A stretch of DNA of 64,000 bases from Rapana venosa (GCA_028751875.1 CM054140.1:30289849-30353848), one strand, 5' to 3'; shown: positions 12,501 to 27,800, numbered from the stretch's first letter. Notes: generated by a model from the sequence alone, not told the origin. Numbers and translations: made by a program.

Positions 12501-15500
12501 GGTGAGCAAACAAGTTTTTGGTGCTTCGTTTGATAGTAGGTAGTGTAAAGAAAAGAAATTGTACATGCATGCACATGTAGCTAGTAGCAATAGACTGCGC
12601 TGGTTTGGGCACATTCAATGGAAAGCAGACCACCACATCGTAAAAAGAGCAATGAACTTCATAGTGGATGGAAAGAGACCAAAGGGAAGACCTAGCAAGA
12701 CCTGGGCTGCCTGTATTGCAGATGATCTTAGAGGAAGGGGAATAAGTAAGGAGGAAGCTCAAAACAGAGAGAGATGGGGAAGGCTCATCAATGTCAAACC
12801 TCCCCTGGAAGAAACATGACAAAAAAGGAAGAAGAAGATGCACACTCACCAACCATTGAACCGTCCAGCTATCCAGTTAAATGACCAACCAACGGACATC
12901 TACCACCATCTCCACCATCACAGAACCAGACAAGCCAAGCAAACATGAAACAGCAGTGAGGCATGTGTGGGGTTGAAGGCGTGGAACTCAAGTTACATTG
13001 TAATGTCATTCCCATACACTCACAAGACTGGTGTAAATTTGTTATCTGTCCTATGTGACTAAAATAGAAAATTTGATTGTGGATTTGTTGGCTGATTTGA
13101 TACTGGTTTTTTTTGCCTTTCAAAATAAAATAAAAAGTGAATGTTTAATTTCTTTAATTCATTGAAATGGAAAAAAAGTATGAAGTTTTGAACAGTTGAA
13201 AAATACTGTCATTCATTTTTGTTTTGGGTTTTTTTGTCTCTTGTATTCATGTCATTTTTGTTTTGTTGTTTTTACAGGAGTTGACTTGATACGAGGGCAC
13301 ATACAGAGGCTGACATCTCTCTTCCATATGGGTTAGCATGCTGCCGGTAAAGCCAAGATGGGTGTATGGAAAAAAAAATCAGATTGAGGATAAACCACCA
13401 TATTTATATTTCCATACTCATTTTGATTTGTTGGTTTGGGATTTTGTGTTTTTGTTTTATTTTGGTTTTTGTTTGTTTGGTAAACTATAAGAACGCAGAC
13501 TTCTGCTTTTTATTTGTTGTTTGTTTTTGTGTTTTTTTCGTCATTTTGTCAGTTTGTTTAAGATTTAGCTCAGAGACTTATGGGTTTTTTTAGGTTTTTT
13601 TTTTGGGGGGGGGTTGCTTTTACTTTTAATTTGTTGGTGTTAAACGTTATCACTACAGACCCACTATTAAGATTGAAAATGTAAAGAGATATTAAATTAC
13701 AATAGTAATGTTTTCAATTTGCTCTTGTTGCTAGTTTGAAACCTGTTTTTTCAAGCATCAGACCTGGGGTACATTCGATGTCTTGGGTTGTGTGTGTTTC
13801 ATTCCAGGGCAGGAGAGGAAGAGATGTTGGGAAGCACCCCAAGCTGAAGAAGTTCTACAACCTGGTGCTGAAGAACGACGGCAAGCTGCCAGCCGAAGAG
13901 ATGGGGCCAGGTGCAGTTTGAACGGGAGTTTCTGTCCAAGCTGTTCAGCCACTACCTCTACATCCTGCACTCCATCCCTAAAGAAGGTAGAGACTTCAGC
14001 ATCTGCTCTGTGGGATGTAAAGGGAGAAAAAAAAAAAAAATTTTCATCTCCGAAGTTGGAATGCGGCTACCTTCATGGTGGGGGGGAATAACGATCACGT
14101 ATGCACAAAATCTCACAATTGGTGAACCTCAGAGTTCTAGCCAAAGAAAGAAGAAAAAAAAGATATCTGTTGTATGTTGAGTTGTTTTTTGTTGGTTTTT
14201 TTTTCTTCAGGAATTCAGGGTCTGTGGTTTGTTTGGGTTGATAAATGTTCAGAGAATAGGGTTTGAGGAAGTGACTGAATTTCTGTTCAGATGTCATTGA
14301 ATTTTGAAATATAAAACCCTGTTACCACACACTGGTTAAAAAGAAAGAAGAAATGTGTGATGTGAGGTCAAATATCAAAACCTCACGCTTTCTATGTTGT
14401 TACTAGTTCAGCAAATGTGGTAAGTTCAACTCTTAACTCTTAACATTTTTAGTCTTAATTAACTGTAACCATGGTTCTGTTATGTGGGTCATGGACACTA
14501 TGAAATGAAACCGTTTACTTGGAATGATAATTTCGCCTAGACTTGAATGTCTTTTTATTTAATACCTCCCCAAATACCCCTGCGCCCCCCCCCTCCCCCC
14601 CCCAAAAAAAAAATCCTAACAAAAAACAACAGCCCCAAAACAAAAACAAACGAAAAACCCCAGCAAAACAAAACAAAACCAAACAGATGGAAATAGTTTT
14701 CAAAATTGTTTCCTGATCAGTTTTTCAGGACTTATGTGTGAGTGTGTGCGCGCGCGTGTGCATGAGTGCATGCATGTGTGTGTGGGCGTGCATCTTATGA
14801 TACTGATATGACAGTGTTTGATTCATTATTGGGTTGTGGATTTGTTCGTGTGTACGTATAGTTCTTAAGACGTACATGTGTGGCTTATTCCTTGAAACGT
14901 GTTGGCAGGTAACTTCCCTGTGAGCAAGGTGCACTACTGTGAGCGGTTCCTGGAGATGATGATCGACATCGAGGCCCAGCGTGCCTCTGCGTCGCTTTGT
15001 GGACTGTCTGCTGGACGACAAGCACATCGTGGTCCACAGCAAGCTGTCCACCACCTCTACCACAGGCCTGAAGGAAAACTCTTTGTGCAGGTCAGGGAGG
15101 GGATTGGGGGGTGATGTCTTGTAAAACAGGCTTTTAAAAATGTTTTTGGGGATGAGTTGAGAATGCTTAAGAAATGTTCAGATCAGTTTGATGATTAAGT
15201 TATCTTACAAGTGTTTGCTAAAATGAGTCGCAGACAGTCTAGCCGAGTGCTCAAGGTTCTGAAATCTTGGATATGCTTTTGAAAGGGTCAGAGGCTGTTG
15301 TGTTTAGAATGTGTGACACTGAAATCTCCATGAATACTTTTTTTTTTTTTTAAAGAATCAGAGTCACCTTTGTTTCTTCAGAAACTGTATGCTCACACAC
15401 ACTCTCTCTCACACGCATGCACTCACGGACGCACACACGCGCACACACACACACACACACACACAAACAGACTTGACAAATAGATTTAAAAAAAAAAAAG

Positions 15501-15768
15501 AAAATCGACATCAACAACAAAAAAAGTAAGTGCTTTAGTCACATCTTACCTGGTAGCTTATTTTGCCTCATAGATTCTGGTATTTTTTCAGTGTGTCATT
15601 GTGTGTTTAATTTTGTTGATGATGTTTGTTTTGTGTGTGAACAGCTACTGGAAATGCTGGAGATGTACGCTGAGTTTGAAATCGATGAAATTCAGGGGGA
15701 AGCCCTCACTGTCCATGATCGCATCGACCTTCATTACAACCGCGTCACTGCACTGCAGGTAAAAAACC

Positions 15769-15825
<57 letters not shown>

Positions 15826-16555
15826 TGAGTGTGAGTGAGTGAGTGAGTGAGTGAGTGAGTGAGTGAGTGAGTGAGTGTGTGTGTGTAGTTTGTGTGTGTG
15901 TGAGTGAGAGAGAGAGAGTACGTGTTTGAGTGTGTGTGTGAGAGAGAGAGTACGTGTGTGTGTGTGTTTGTGTGTGGTGTGTGTTTTTGTGTGTGCATTC
16001 ATGTGTGTGTGGGGGGTTGGTGATGGTGGGAGTGGGGGTGTTTGCTCATGTCTGATTGCATGCGTACACATGTGTATGTGTGTATGCATGCATTTGTGTG
16101 TATATAAGGGGGGGCACATGCCTGTACTGTATACATGTATATTGTTGTTTTATGCGTGCTTCAGAAAGTGGTGTTCAGAGAGTACGAGGAGCTGCAGAAG
16201 TTTGGTCTGGCCAACGTGGCCAGCATTGACACACGGGAATCGCTGACCAAACACTTCAGCCCCCTCAGGTCAGTCACGGTTTTGTCTTGGTCAGCTGGTA
16301 GATGGTCAGTGTTGAAAAGACTTCTATATTTATTTATTCTTTGATTTTGACTTTTGAAAAGTAGGCAGGTCTTACACACATACACACACATGCATACACG
16401 CACGCATGCACACACGCATGTATGCACGCACGCACACTCATGCACACACACACACATGCACCTATGCATGCATTCACACATGTATACACACATGCACGCT
16501 CGTGCACACACACTTGCACACACTTGCACGCACACATGCATGTACACACATACAT

Positions 16556-16602
<47 letters not shown>

Positions 16603-19600
16603 CGCATGCACATACACATCTGTTTAAGAGTGTGCATAAACAAGTATGTGTGAGTGTGTGTGCATATGTATGTGTGTGCACGTGTTGTATGTTTTTAATC
16701 AAGGAGGAGATGAGGGAGAATATAGGACATAACAGCCAAGCAAATAACCATTTCCAAATTCCTTGAAGAACAAAAATAACATCACAGTCTCTCATCATTT
16801 TTCTTTTGAAGTTTCCCATCCATCAAACGAAATCCACAGATACTGACAATGTACCTTGGTAGCAAAGCCCTAGGCACAGTTTTGCTGGGATTGTGGGTTT
16901 ACCAGTGACAGAGTGTTCATATGACGATGTTGTTGTGTGGTGGGCTGTGGACAGCTGTGAACTGCTGCACACCATTCTGGCCAAGCTGAACTACCTGCCC
17001 ATTCTGGCCGAGGGCCAGAAGAGTCCACACAGCAAGCAGTTCCTGCTGGAGCTGCTGGTGAGCCTTCTGTTTGTTGCGTGCTTGTGTGTGTGGGGGAAGA
17101 CTGGGCTGTGGTAAGGAAGGGTGGGTTTTTTTTTCTCCTTTGTATTGAGGTTCCAGTCTTTGTGTATGTGTGGGTGGATTGATGGGTGTGTGTGTTTTGT
17201 GATAGTGTGTATGTGTGGTGGGTGAGGGGTGTGAGTGTGTGGGTTTGTGCATGTATGCACTCATGCATGTGTTAGTGGTGTGTAAATGCAGATTGTAAAA
17301 TTGTTATTCATCGAAGTAAGGTTTTGTTCTGGATATCTTCATTTAATCATATATGTAAATATTTAAAAAAGAAACGCACTTTTAGTGACATTTGTAGAGG
17401 CTGACCTAATGCCATGTTACACTCATTTGGGTAAACTTCTACCACGATTTTCCCTTTTGTGAGATTCATAAGGGCGGAAATATAGTAGATAGATCGACAT
17501 TTCCTGAAACTTGCTTTCTTATTTCGGTACTGATTTTTCAAGACAGTAGCTAAAGTAAGGGTTCTGAATCTGCTGTCAGCTTTTCAACAGAGCTGAAGTA
17601 AATCTTGTTGTTGTCTTGCCAGGTGTGGAAACATGAGCGAAAGCGCTCTCAGCTGGAAGTGATCAATGAAATGCCCCTGTACCCCACAGAGAAGATCATC
17701 TGGGATGAAAACATCGTGCCCTCAGAGTACTTCTCTGGAGAAGGTGAGTTTCATTACACGTATCTGGTTATCTGCATTAATTTGTAGAGGGGAGATACAA
17801 TCAAACTGCAAGTTGGTCCTTTATAATTGATATAAAAGGGAAGTCGTTTCAAGGGAGATATAGCCAAGTTACAAGCTGGCTCCAAATAATTGAAAAGGAA
17901 AAAGTGGTATTTGTCAGACTGTTTAAAACATATGCATCTGTTTATCCATCAAAAATGCCTAACATGTAATGAAGATTGTGTGTTTGTGTGTGTGTCTGTG
18001 TATCTGTGTGTGTGTGTGTGGTGTGTGTGTTTTTGCGTTTGTTTATTTTACAAATTGCCTTGTTTATGCCTTTATTTTGTTTTTGTAATGGTTGTCTTGC
18101 ATATGTCTCGTGATGAGGGTTTTTTGTTTTTACAGGCTGCTGTACATGATTTCTATTTTCATTTTTCCTCCCCGTTTTTTGACAGGTTGCCTTGCGCTGC
18201 CCAAACTGAACCTGCAGTGTTTGACGCTGCATGACTACTTGTTGAGAAACTTCAACCTCTTCCGTCTGGGGTCAACATGTGAGTTATCTACAGGTTTTAT
18301 TTATGAAAACAAAGCCCCAATTTACTGTTGAGAGAAAACAAAATGAAGTTATTGCTGGGTTGGGATCAATGTTTGTTGGGAAAAGCTGAAGGCACTTGTG
18401 ATAGGGGTAAAGAAATGGACACTAGGGAAACTAACTTTTGGCATTTTGTTTGTTTGTTGTTTGATTAGCTCCATTGCAGTTCAACTAAAATGTTTTTGAA
18501 GCACTTAAATGGAGTGGGGAATCTTGATGTGTGTGTGTGTGTGCACACATGCAAAAGCACTTCACATATTGTTTACTCATAATGTCATTGTGGCTGAACA
18601 GTCTTTTGCGAGAAACATACTCGCAAAGACTTTTACCAGCCCTGCATTTTAGCAGTGTAACAGACAGACTGTGTGTGTAGTAGTAAAATTTGTTGTGATA
18701 TTCAAAGTAATAGGCATAGCTGGCAACACTGAAGCAGGAGAAAAAGAAGTTCGTGTATAGTTTCCTGAATTTTGAATTTTGATAGCTTTCGCTGTTACCA
18801 ACAAATGCTGAAGGTTTACCTAGTTATACTTATTTTTGTTTGCAGATGAGATTCGCCAAGACATTGAAGACGCCCTCACACAAAAATGAAGCCCTGGTAA
18901 GGCTACAGTTTTTGTTTGTAATGTTTTCGTTTAGTTTGACAGCAATGTTGAAATTTAAAAGAATCTCTTTTCCTTTTGAGGAGAATGTTGATAGCAGTAA
19001 AAACTCTCAGACATCTGGGATCAAAGAACCTTTGATGAAAGCAGGGAAATATTTAAAACTGAAACAAATGAAACCAAAACATGGTGAGTAAAGTGGAAGT
19101 TGTCACTGTTTTTATGTTTTGTTATAAAGTTTAAATCAAGGTCTAAAACTCAGTCTAGGAAAGTAAAGGTAATCTTTGATCATTCTTCAAAGTATTTGTC
19201 TGGCTCAGCGGTATGCAGTTGTTTGCATATAGCAGAAATGGGTGAAAGAAACGTTGATGATTTCATTACAGGAAAGCTGAAGATGTGTCACTGCTTGTTT
19301 GGGGGATGGGCACGTATGGCACAGCCATTGTCAGCTTCAATGTGGTGGAGGTATGTGAAATAAACAGTAAATTAACGGTATCTGTGGGAAGGGAGGGAGT
19401 ACCAGCATGTGTGTTGAAAGTAAACTGTACAATGTAATCCTTGGCAACCTTCACCAAGAGGGTTGCAGGCTGGGCTGGTTATGAGCTGCCCTGAAGTTAG
19501 AATGTGTTGGCTGAGGCCAGTGAGTAAACCTGCATCCCACCCAATATATTCTTTTTATTATATTTTATTCTTTTATTTAGAGGATAATGGACAACATAGT

Positions 19601-22600
19601 GAACACAAGAAGAAAAAGAAGAGGTGCATGTATTTGGTCCAGAATGGAAGTTGATGGCCTGAGATGGTCTGTGGAAGGATCACAAAATGAATGATTTAAA
19701 TACCAGGTGTGAGTTGTGAATGATGTTGGCTCTCCATGGCAAATGGCATTCACTTGTAATCCCTCTGCTTATCTACTTAATTGTACATTTATCTGGAAAC
19801 ATGGGTGCGTGTAAGCCAGAGAAGAAGGATGAATATGACAGGGCACAATTTTTAGTGAATATCTGAATGAGATTTCAGTTGTACAGATGAGCAGAAAGTG
19901 AAACAGTTTTTATTGCGATATAGGCTTTATTCTCTCTGAGCTTAACTTTTGGGTGAAAGACTACAAACCGAAACAGCCATAAAATGATAATAATGAATAC
20001 TTCTTTTGATGAATTTGCAAATAAGAAAAAAAAAATAAATTGATAGGGATTTTTTTTTTGTAATGGTAATGACATTGAAACGGACAATCAGTTTTTCCGG
20101 GGAGGGGAGTTAGGGGTAAGAGAAGAGGGTTGGGATGAGTTTGATTTATTTTCATTCACCATGAGACAGAGTTTGTGAGGCTTTTGTAACATTATGAATG
20201 CGCTGTAAGTCAGATACAGGTGGTTTGTGGTTGTTGAGGGGCACAGTGGGGGTGGGGGTTTGATAATAACAAACAAACAAAACAAACATGATATGGTTGA
20301 CGATGTTCAGGTGCCAAACCCCGAGTGGGGAAAACCACCCAGCCCAGGGGGCGTTGCCCATGTGGCCATCAACCTCAGTGTCCGACCAGAGGTCAAGTAT
20401 GAGTGGGAAGGGGGGTAGAGAATGGATTGTTTACATTGGTTGTGTAGTTTCTGGTGTTTTGTGGTTTCTGATTAAAAGTGCATATCTTGTAGTTAAGAGA
20501 GGTGGGTAGAGAATGGTTGTTTACATTGATTGTGTAGTTTCTGGTGTTAGTGGTTTCTGATAAAGTCATATCTTGTAGTTAAGAGAGAGGTGGGTAGAGA
20601 ATCGATTTTTTTACATTGATTGTGTAGTTTCTGGTGTTGGTGGTTTCTGATAAGTGCATATCTTGTAGTTAAGAGAGAGGTGGGTTAGAGAATGGATTTT
20701 TTACCTTGGTTGTGTAGTTTCTGGTGTTAGTGGTTTCTGAAAAGTGCATATCTTGTAGTTAAGAGACAGGTGGGTAGAGATGGATTGTTTACATTGGTTG
20801 TGTAGTTTCTGGTGTTAGTGGTTTCTGATAATGTGCATATCTTGTAGTTAAGAGGGCAGGTGGGGAGAGAATGGATTGTTTACATTGGTTGTGTAGTTTC
20901 TGGTGTTAGTGGTTTCTGATAATGTTGCATATCTTGTAGTTAAGAGACAGGTGGGTAGAGAATGGATTGTTTACATTGGTTGTGTAGTTTCTGGTGTTAG
21001 TGGTTTCTGATAATGTGCATATCTTGTAGTTAAGAGAGAGGTGGGTAGAGAAGTGATTATTTACATTGATTGTGTAGTTTCTGGTGTTAGTGGTTTCTGA
21101 TAATGTGTATATCTTTTAGTTAAGATGAGGGGGGTAGAGAATGGATTGTTTACATTGATTGTGTAGTTTCGGTGTTAGTGGTTTCTGATAATGTGCATAT
21201 CTTGTAGTTAAGAGACAGGTTGGGTAGGAGTTTATTTTTACATTTGGGTTTTGTAGTTTTGGTGTTAGTGGTTTCTGATAATGTGCATATCTTGTAGTTA
21301 AGAGAGAGGTGGGTAGAGAATCGATTTGTTTACATGATTGTGTAGTTTCTGGGGTTAGTGGTTTCTGATAATGTCATATCTTGTAGTTAAGAGACAGGTG
21401 GGTAGAGAATGGATTGTTTACATTGATTGTGTAGTTTTGGTGTTAGTGGTTTCTGATAATGTGCATATCTTGTAGTTTTAAAAGAGAGGTGGGTAGAGAA
21501 TGGATTGTTTACATTGATTGTGTTAGTTTTCTGGTGTTAGTGGTTTCTGATATGGTGCATATCTTGTAGTTTTAAAAGACAGGTTTGGGAGAGAATGGAT
21601 TGTTTACATTGATTGTGTAGTTTCTGGTGTTAGTGGTTCTGATAATGTGCATATCTTGTAGTTAAGGAGAGGTTTGGGGAGAGAGTCGATTTTTTACATT
21701 GGTTGTGTAGTTTCTGGGTTAGTGGTTTCTGATAATGTGCATATCTTGTAGTTAAAGAGAGGGTGGGTAGAGAATCGATTGTTTACATTGATTTTGTAGT
21801 TTCTGGTGTTAGTGGTTTCTGATAATGTGCATATCTTTAGTTAAGAGACAGGTGGGTAGAGAATGGATTGTTTACATTGATTGTTTTAGTTTCTGGTGTT
21901 ATTGTTTCTGATAATGTGCATATTTTTTGTAGTTAAGAGACAGGTGGGTAGAGAATGGATTGTTTACATTGATTGTGTTTGTTTCGGTGTTAGTGGTTTC
22001 TGATAATGTGCATATCTTGTAGTTAAGAGACAGGTGGGTAGAGAATGGATTGTTTACATTGATTGTGTAGTTTCTGGTGTTAGTGGTTTCTGATAATGTG
22101 CATATCTTGTAGTTAAGAGACAGGTGGGTAGAGAATGGATTGTTTACATTGATTGTGTAGTTTCTGGTGTTAGTGGTTTCTGATAATGTGCATATCTTGT
22201 AGTTAAGAGACAGGTGGGTAGAGAATGGATTTTTTACATTGATTGTGTAGTTTCTGATGTTAGTGGTTTCTGATAATGTGCATATCTTGTAGTTAAGAGA
22301 CAGGTGGGTAGAGAGTTGATTTTTTACATTGATGTGTGTAGTTTCTGGTGTTTATTTGGTTTCTGATAATGTGCATAAACTTGTAGTTAAGAGAGAGGTG
22401 GGTAGAGAGTTGATATTTTACATTGTTGTGTAGTTTCTGGTGTTAGTGTTTCTGATAATGTGCTTATCTTGTAGTTAAGAGTGAGGTGGGTAGAGAATGG
22501 ATTGTTTACATTGATTGTGTAGTTTCGGTGTTAGTGGTTTCTGATAATGTGCATATCTTGTAGTTAAGAGACAGGTGGGTAGAGAATGGATTGTTTACAT

Positions 22601-24683
22601 TGATTGTGTATGTTTCTGGTGTTAGTGGGTTTTTGATAATGTTCATATCTTGTAGTTAAGAGTGAGGTGGGTGTAGAGAATCGATTTTTACATTTATTGT
22701 GTAGTTTCTGGTGTTAGTGGTTTCTGATAATGTGCATATCTTGTAGTTAAGAGAGAGGTGGGTAGGAGTTGATTTTTTTTACATTTATTGTGTAGTTTCT
22801 GATGTTAGTGGTTTTTTGATAATGTGCAAAATCTTGTAGTTAAGAGAGAGGTGGGTGAGAATCGATTGTTTTTCATTGGTTGTGTAGTTTCTGGTGTTTG
22901 TGGTTTCTGATAATGTGCATATCTTGTAGTTAAGAGAGAGGTGGGTAGAGAGTTGATTATTTACATTGTTTGTGTAGTTTCTGATGTTGGTGGTTTCTGA
23001 TAATGTGCATATCTTTTAGTTAAGAGAGAGGTGGGTAGAGGGGTTGATTATTTACATTGATTGTGGGAGTTTCTGATGTTAGTGGTTTTTGATAATGTGC
23101 ATATCTTGTAGTGTGGTTGCATGTGTGTGTTACATTTAGATTTGTTAGAATGTTGTTAAAAAATTGTTGGTTGCTTGTGTAGGATGGATTGAATGGAAGC
23201 GCTCTGATTTGTAATTGCAAGATATAGCGCTCTATAAATTCCATATATTATTATTATTATTATGAAGAGAGAGGTGGGTAGAGAGTTGATTATTTACATT
23301 GATTGTGTAGTTTCTGATGTTAGTGGTTTCTGATAATATGCATATCTTGTAGTTAAGAGAGAGGTGGGTAGAGAATTGATTTTTTTACATTAATTTAGAA
23401 GTTTCTGATAATGTGATATGCATATTGTTAGTGAAGAGAGATTAACTTAAAATAATGAATGAATGAATCATTTTTATCGAGGGAGAGGATTAGGAGACAG
23501 AGGTAGGTGTGTTTATGCCTTGTCTGTTGCATACAGGTGAACAAAAAAATGTCCTGGTGTAAAAACATGCTTAGATTTAAAAGCAAGGATGAGGTTATGT
23601 GACCATAGTTTGACAAAAGTACGATTATAAGACCTAACGAAAAAGAAAAAAAAATCTCCACTTTTTTGTTGGTCTTTCACTTATGAATTGAGTGAGCGAG
23701 AGCGATCAGGTGTTAAACTGATTCATTTATTAAGAATTTTTCAGCTGACTAATTCTTTATTTAGGCAACTGACTTAGCCGTTTGCTTTGTTTAAATGGTT
23801 GATTTCAGGTATAGAAGAAAGAAGGTAAATGTGACAGATTTTCTGAACAGACATATTTTGTTCGTTTGTCTCTCTCCAGGATTGCGGAAGCATGACGTGG
23901 CATTCCTGCTGACGGTGCGGCCAGAAGTGCCCATCGGCTACCGCTACAACTACACGGAGGACTTTGTGTCGCAAGTGGGACTGGTGTACGTGCGTGGCTG
24001 TGAGATCGAGGGCATGCTGGATGAGCAGGGGAAAGTCATCGAGGAAGGTTGGTGTGCTTGTGTACATGTCAGTGTGGGTCGTATGGACATGTCTGCATTT
24101 GTTTTGGAGAGAGAGAGAGAGAGAGAGGGGTGTGTATGTGTGGTGTGTGTTTGTGCACATACATGTATGTTTTTGGTAAACTTGTGCTTATCTGTAGGGG
24201 GCTTTTTTTTTTCTGTGCCTTGTTGTTTTTAAAATTACACATCCTGTTTTGTGTGCGGTTTTGGTTGTAATAATCTAGTTACCCAATATTATTTGTTTTG
24301 ATGTTAACACAATTTGCTGATCTTTTTAAAAATTGTAATTTTAAATTTTTTTTCACAATTTCTGATCTACTTCTTACTATTTTTCGTTTGTTTTTAATAT
24401 TTGTTTTATTTCTTTTGGGTGTTTTCGACTTAAACGTCCTTTTGTTAGGGACAAAGCTACAGACAGTAGTAGCATAGTTGTTGCATTCACACCAGGTGAC
24501 CGGATGGGGGTTTTTAGGGCCAGACCTAAGGACTGCGAGGGGACAAAGGACGTAAGGGTGGGCTGGACCCCAACCAGTACCAGCTGGACATGCCCCCAAA
24601 ACGTCAGGGAGGAGTAGTTAACACTGCTGATGTTTCATCTACACACACACGCACGCACACACGCACGCACGCACGCACACACA

Positions 24684-24732
<49 letters not shown>

Positions 24733-24764
24733 AATCTCACACATCACACACACACACACACACA

Positions 24765-24804
<40 letters not shown>

Positions 24805-27800
24805 ATGACGGTACTATAGTCTTTCAGAATATGCCGTATAGGCTGTGTTTATGATGGTGCCATAGTCTTATCAGAATGTGGCATATAGGCTGTGTTTATG
24901 ATGGTGCCATAGTCTTATCAGAATGTGCCATATAGGCTGTGTTTATGATGGTGCCATGGTCTTATCAGAATGTGCCATATAGGCTGTGTTTATGATGGTG
25001 CCATGGTCTTATCAGAATGTGGCATATAGGCTGTGTTTATGATGGTGCCATGGTCTTATCAGAATATGCCATATAGGCTGTGTTTATGATGGTGCCATGG
25101 TCTTATCAGAATATGCCATATAGGCTGTGTTTATGATGGTGCCATGGTCTTATCAGAATATGCCATATAGGCTGTGTTTATGATGGTGCCATGGTCTTAT
25201 CAGAATATGCCATATAGGCTGTGTTTATGATGGTGCCATAGTCTTATCAGAATATGCCATATAGGCTGTGTTTATGATGGTGCCATAGTCTTATCAGAAT
25301 ATGCCATATAGGCTGTGTTTATGATGGTGCCATAGTCTTATCAGAATATGCCATATAGGCTGTGTTTATGATGGTGCCATAGTCTTTCAGAGTATGCCAT
25401 ATAGGCTGTGTTTATGATGGTGCCATAGTCTTTCAGAGTATGCCATATAGGCTGTGTTTATGATGGTACCATAGTCTTATCAGAATGTGGCATACAGGCT
25501 GTGTTTATGATGGTGCCATAGTCTTATCAGAATGTGCCATACAGGCTGTGTTTATGATGGTGCCATAGTCTTATCAGAATGTGCCATATAGGCTGTGTTT
25601 ATGATGGTGCCATAGTCTTATCAGAATGTGCCATGTAGGCTGTGTTTATGATGGTGCTGTAGTCTTGTCAGAATGTGCCATATAGGCTGTGTTTATGATG
25701 GTGCCATAGTCTTATCAGAATGTGGCATATAGGCTGTGTTTATGATGGTACCATAGTCTTATCAGAATGTGGCATACAGGCTGTGTTTATGATGGTGCCA
25801 TAGTCTTATCAGAATGTGGCATACAGGCTGTATTTATGATGGTGCCATAGTCTTATCAGAATGTGCCATATAGGCTGTGTTTATGATGGTGCCATAGTCT
25901 TATCAGAATGTGGCATGTAGGCTGTGTTTATGATGGTGCCGTAGTCTTATCAGAATGTGCCATATAGGCTGTGTTTATGATGGTGCCATAGTCTTATCAG
26001 AATGTGGCATACAGGCTGTTTCTCAGTTAACAAAATGTCCACGAGAGAGGTTTCAAATTTGTCTGTTTTTGATTTCTTGTAGTTTGTGTTGAAGTGATTG
26101 GAATATTCCATTTATGTCACACCACACTTGCTACTCACCAACTGATTGACCATCTCACTGTACTGGTCAAGCTTTGTTTTGCATGCTGGATATGTGGGAG
26201 GGGGGGGGGGAGTTCTTTTGCATCCTAAAAGACAGTGATGGGAATTAAAGGGTCTTTAACGTCCACACTTGATCTTTTGCAGGCATTTATTGCCTGCACG
26301 TGTGCAAGAAGGGAGTAAGGTTTAGCACCCAGTAATTTATCCAGTGAACACATCTTTTAATTTATGCACACATTTTTTTTCAGGATGTGTACGAGACGTT
26401 CAACGTGATTTTGCGTCGCAAGCCGAAGGAGAACAACTTCAAAGCCGTGCTGGAGACGATCCGAGATCTGATGAACACCAACTGTGTGGTGCCTGCCTGG
26501 CTGCACGACCTCATCCTGGGCTATGGCAACCCTGACGCCGCCCACTACTCCAGGTGAGGCTTCTTTCTCTCTGGTGGGGCAGTTGTACAGGTGTCTCCAT
26601 AGCATAGAGGTCAAGACGTCAGACTTGAAAAGTGACAGGGCCCCAAATCCTGAGGCCGCATGTCCAAATCTGGGCCTAGGCAGTGAAGAAAAGGCATCGG
26701 CAGAATAGAATGTAGAGTTCATGGCGGTGATGAAGCCTGACCCCCTCCTCAAGTGACAGAAGTAAAGGACCAAAGCACTTCTTTCTGGAGATTTTCTGCT
26801 ATCTAGGTCTCTCTAGAATCGTTTTCTTCTTCTTGAAGTAGAAATTTAACCAGACTGGCCAGAACACATTGAACAGTTTGTTTTAAGTTGTGGAGTGTCT
26901 CAAGAAAAGGATTTTTTGAAATAGAGGCTTTTTGAGTGCATTGGGTCATGATTGTACAGATCAAGCATTTGTTATGTAGATCTTTGAGAAAATAGTTGTC
27001 TTTTTCCCTACTACCCCATTTTCTGTCACTTAAATGTGGTGTGGCTTATATGGACAAGTTGCCTTTTGCAGTCTTCCCTGTGTGATAAACGGTATGACAG
27101 CACAAATGCAGGTTTTATTTGCTGTTTTATAACAACAGCAAATCAGTGATGACAACAGCTGTTGTCACTATGACCATCATATGTCTGCCATCTCTACTAT
27201 GACTTCTGCCACTTCTATCGACATTACTGCTGTTGGATCACAGATGACAATTTCAGTTCATGGCTCTTACAGTAGAATTCCTCCCGTGCGAATGCCGGGG
27301 GCATGTTAGTATAGATAGCATCCCCACCTTCTAGAAATTCTGTGCTAGGAATTCCCCCTTTTCTGTCTGTCTCTTTGTTTCTGCCTTGTTCCTTTAACTT
27401 CCTGTCACCTACTTCTCGTCTATTTTCTGCCTTCTTGGTCCATTCTCCTGCCTTTTTTCCAGAAAGACTTAAAAGATAACAATTCTATCCCACACTGAAG
27501 TCGGATGTGCTGGGCCTGACTTGTCAGGCACTTAACAGCAGTACAACACATTTTCGCTCATATGACAGACAACAATAGTTGCTGTCTGAGCATTTGACAA
27601 AGAAGAGGAAGACAGCAGAACTGATGAAAGGTGTGTTGATGGTGTGGGCAGGATGAAGACCAAGATGCCTCAGCTGGACTGGAACGACACGTTTTTGAAC
27701 CTGGATCACCTGAAGGCCAGCTTCCCTGACAGGCCAAAGGTCACCGTCACCGGCCAGCACTCTCCAGAGCCTCCTTTCAGGTAAGGTCATGGATGTCGCA

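Noticed and set aside
12253..12852. 199-residue minus-strand frame opposite AQR exon 7
   Set aside because: Antisense shadow of a GC-rich exon and a retroelement fragment; no family resemblance.
16354..16819. Several overlapping 100-160 residue frames on both strands
   Set aside because: Caused by the CA/CATA repeat in AQR intron 12. The same applies at 55947-56503.
24801..26020. CRISPR-like array
   Set aside because: Units are contiguous with no unique spacers, and the DNA is eukaryotic; it is a minisatellite.
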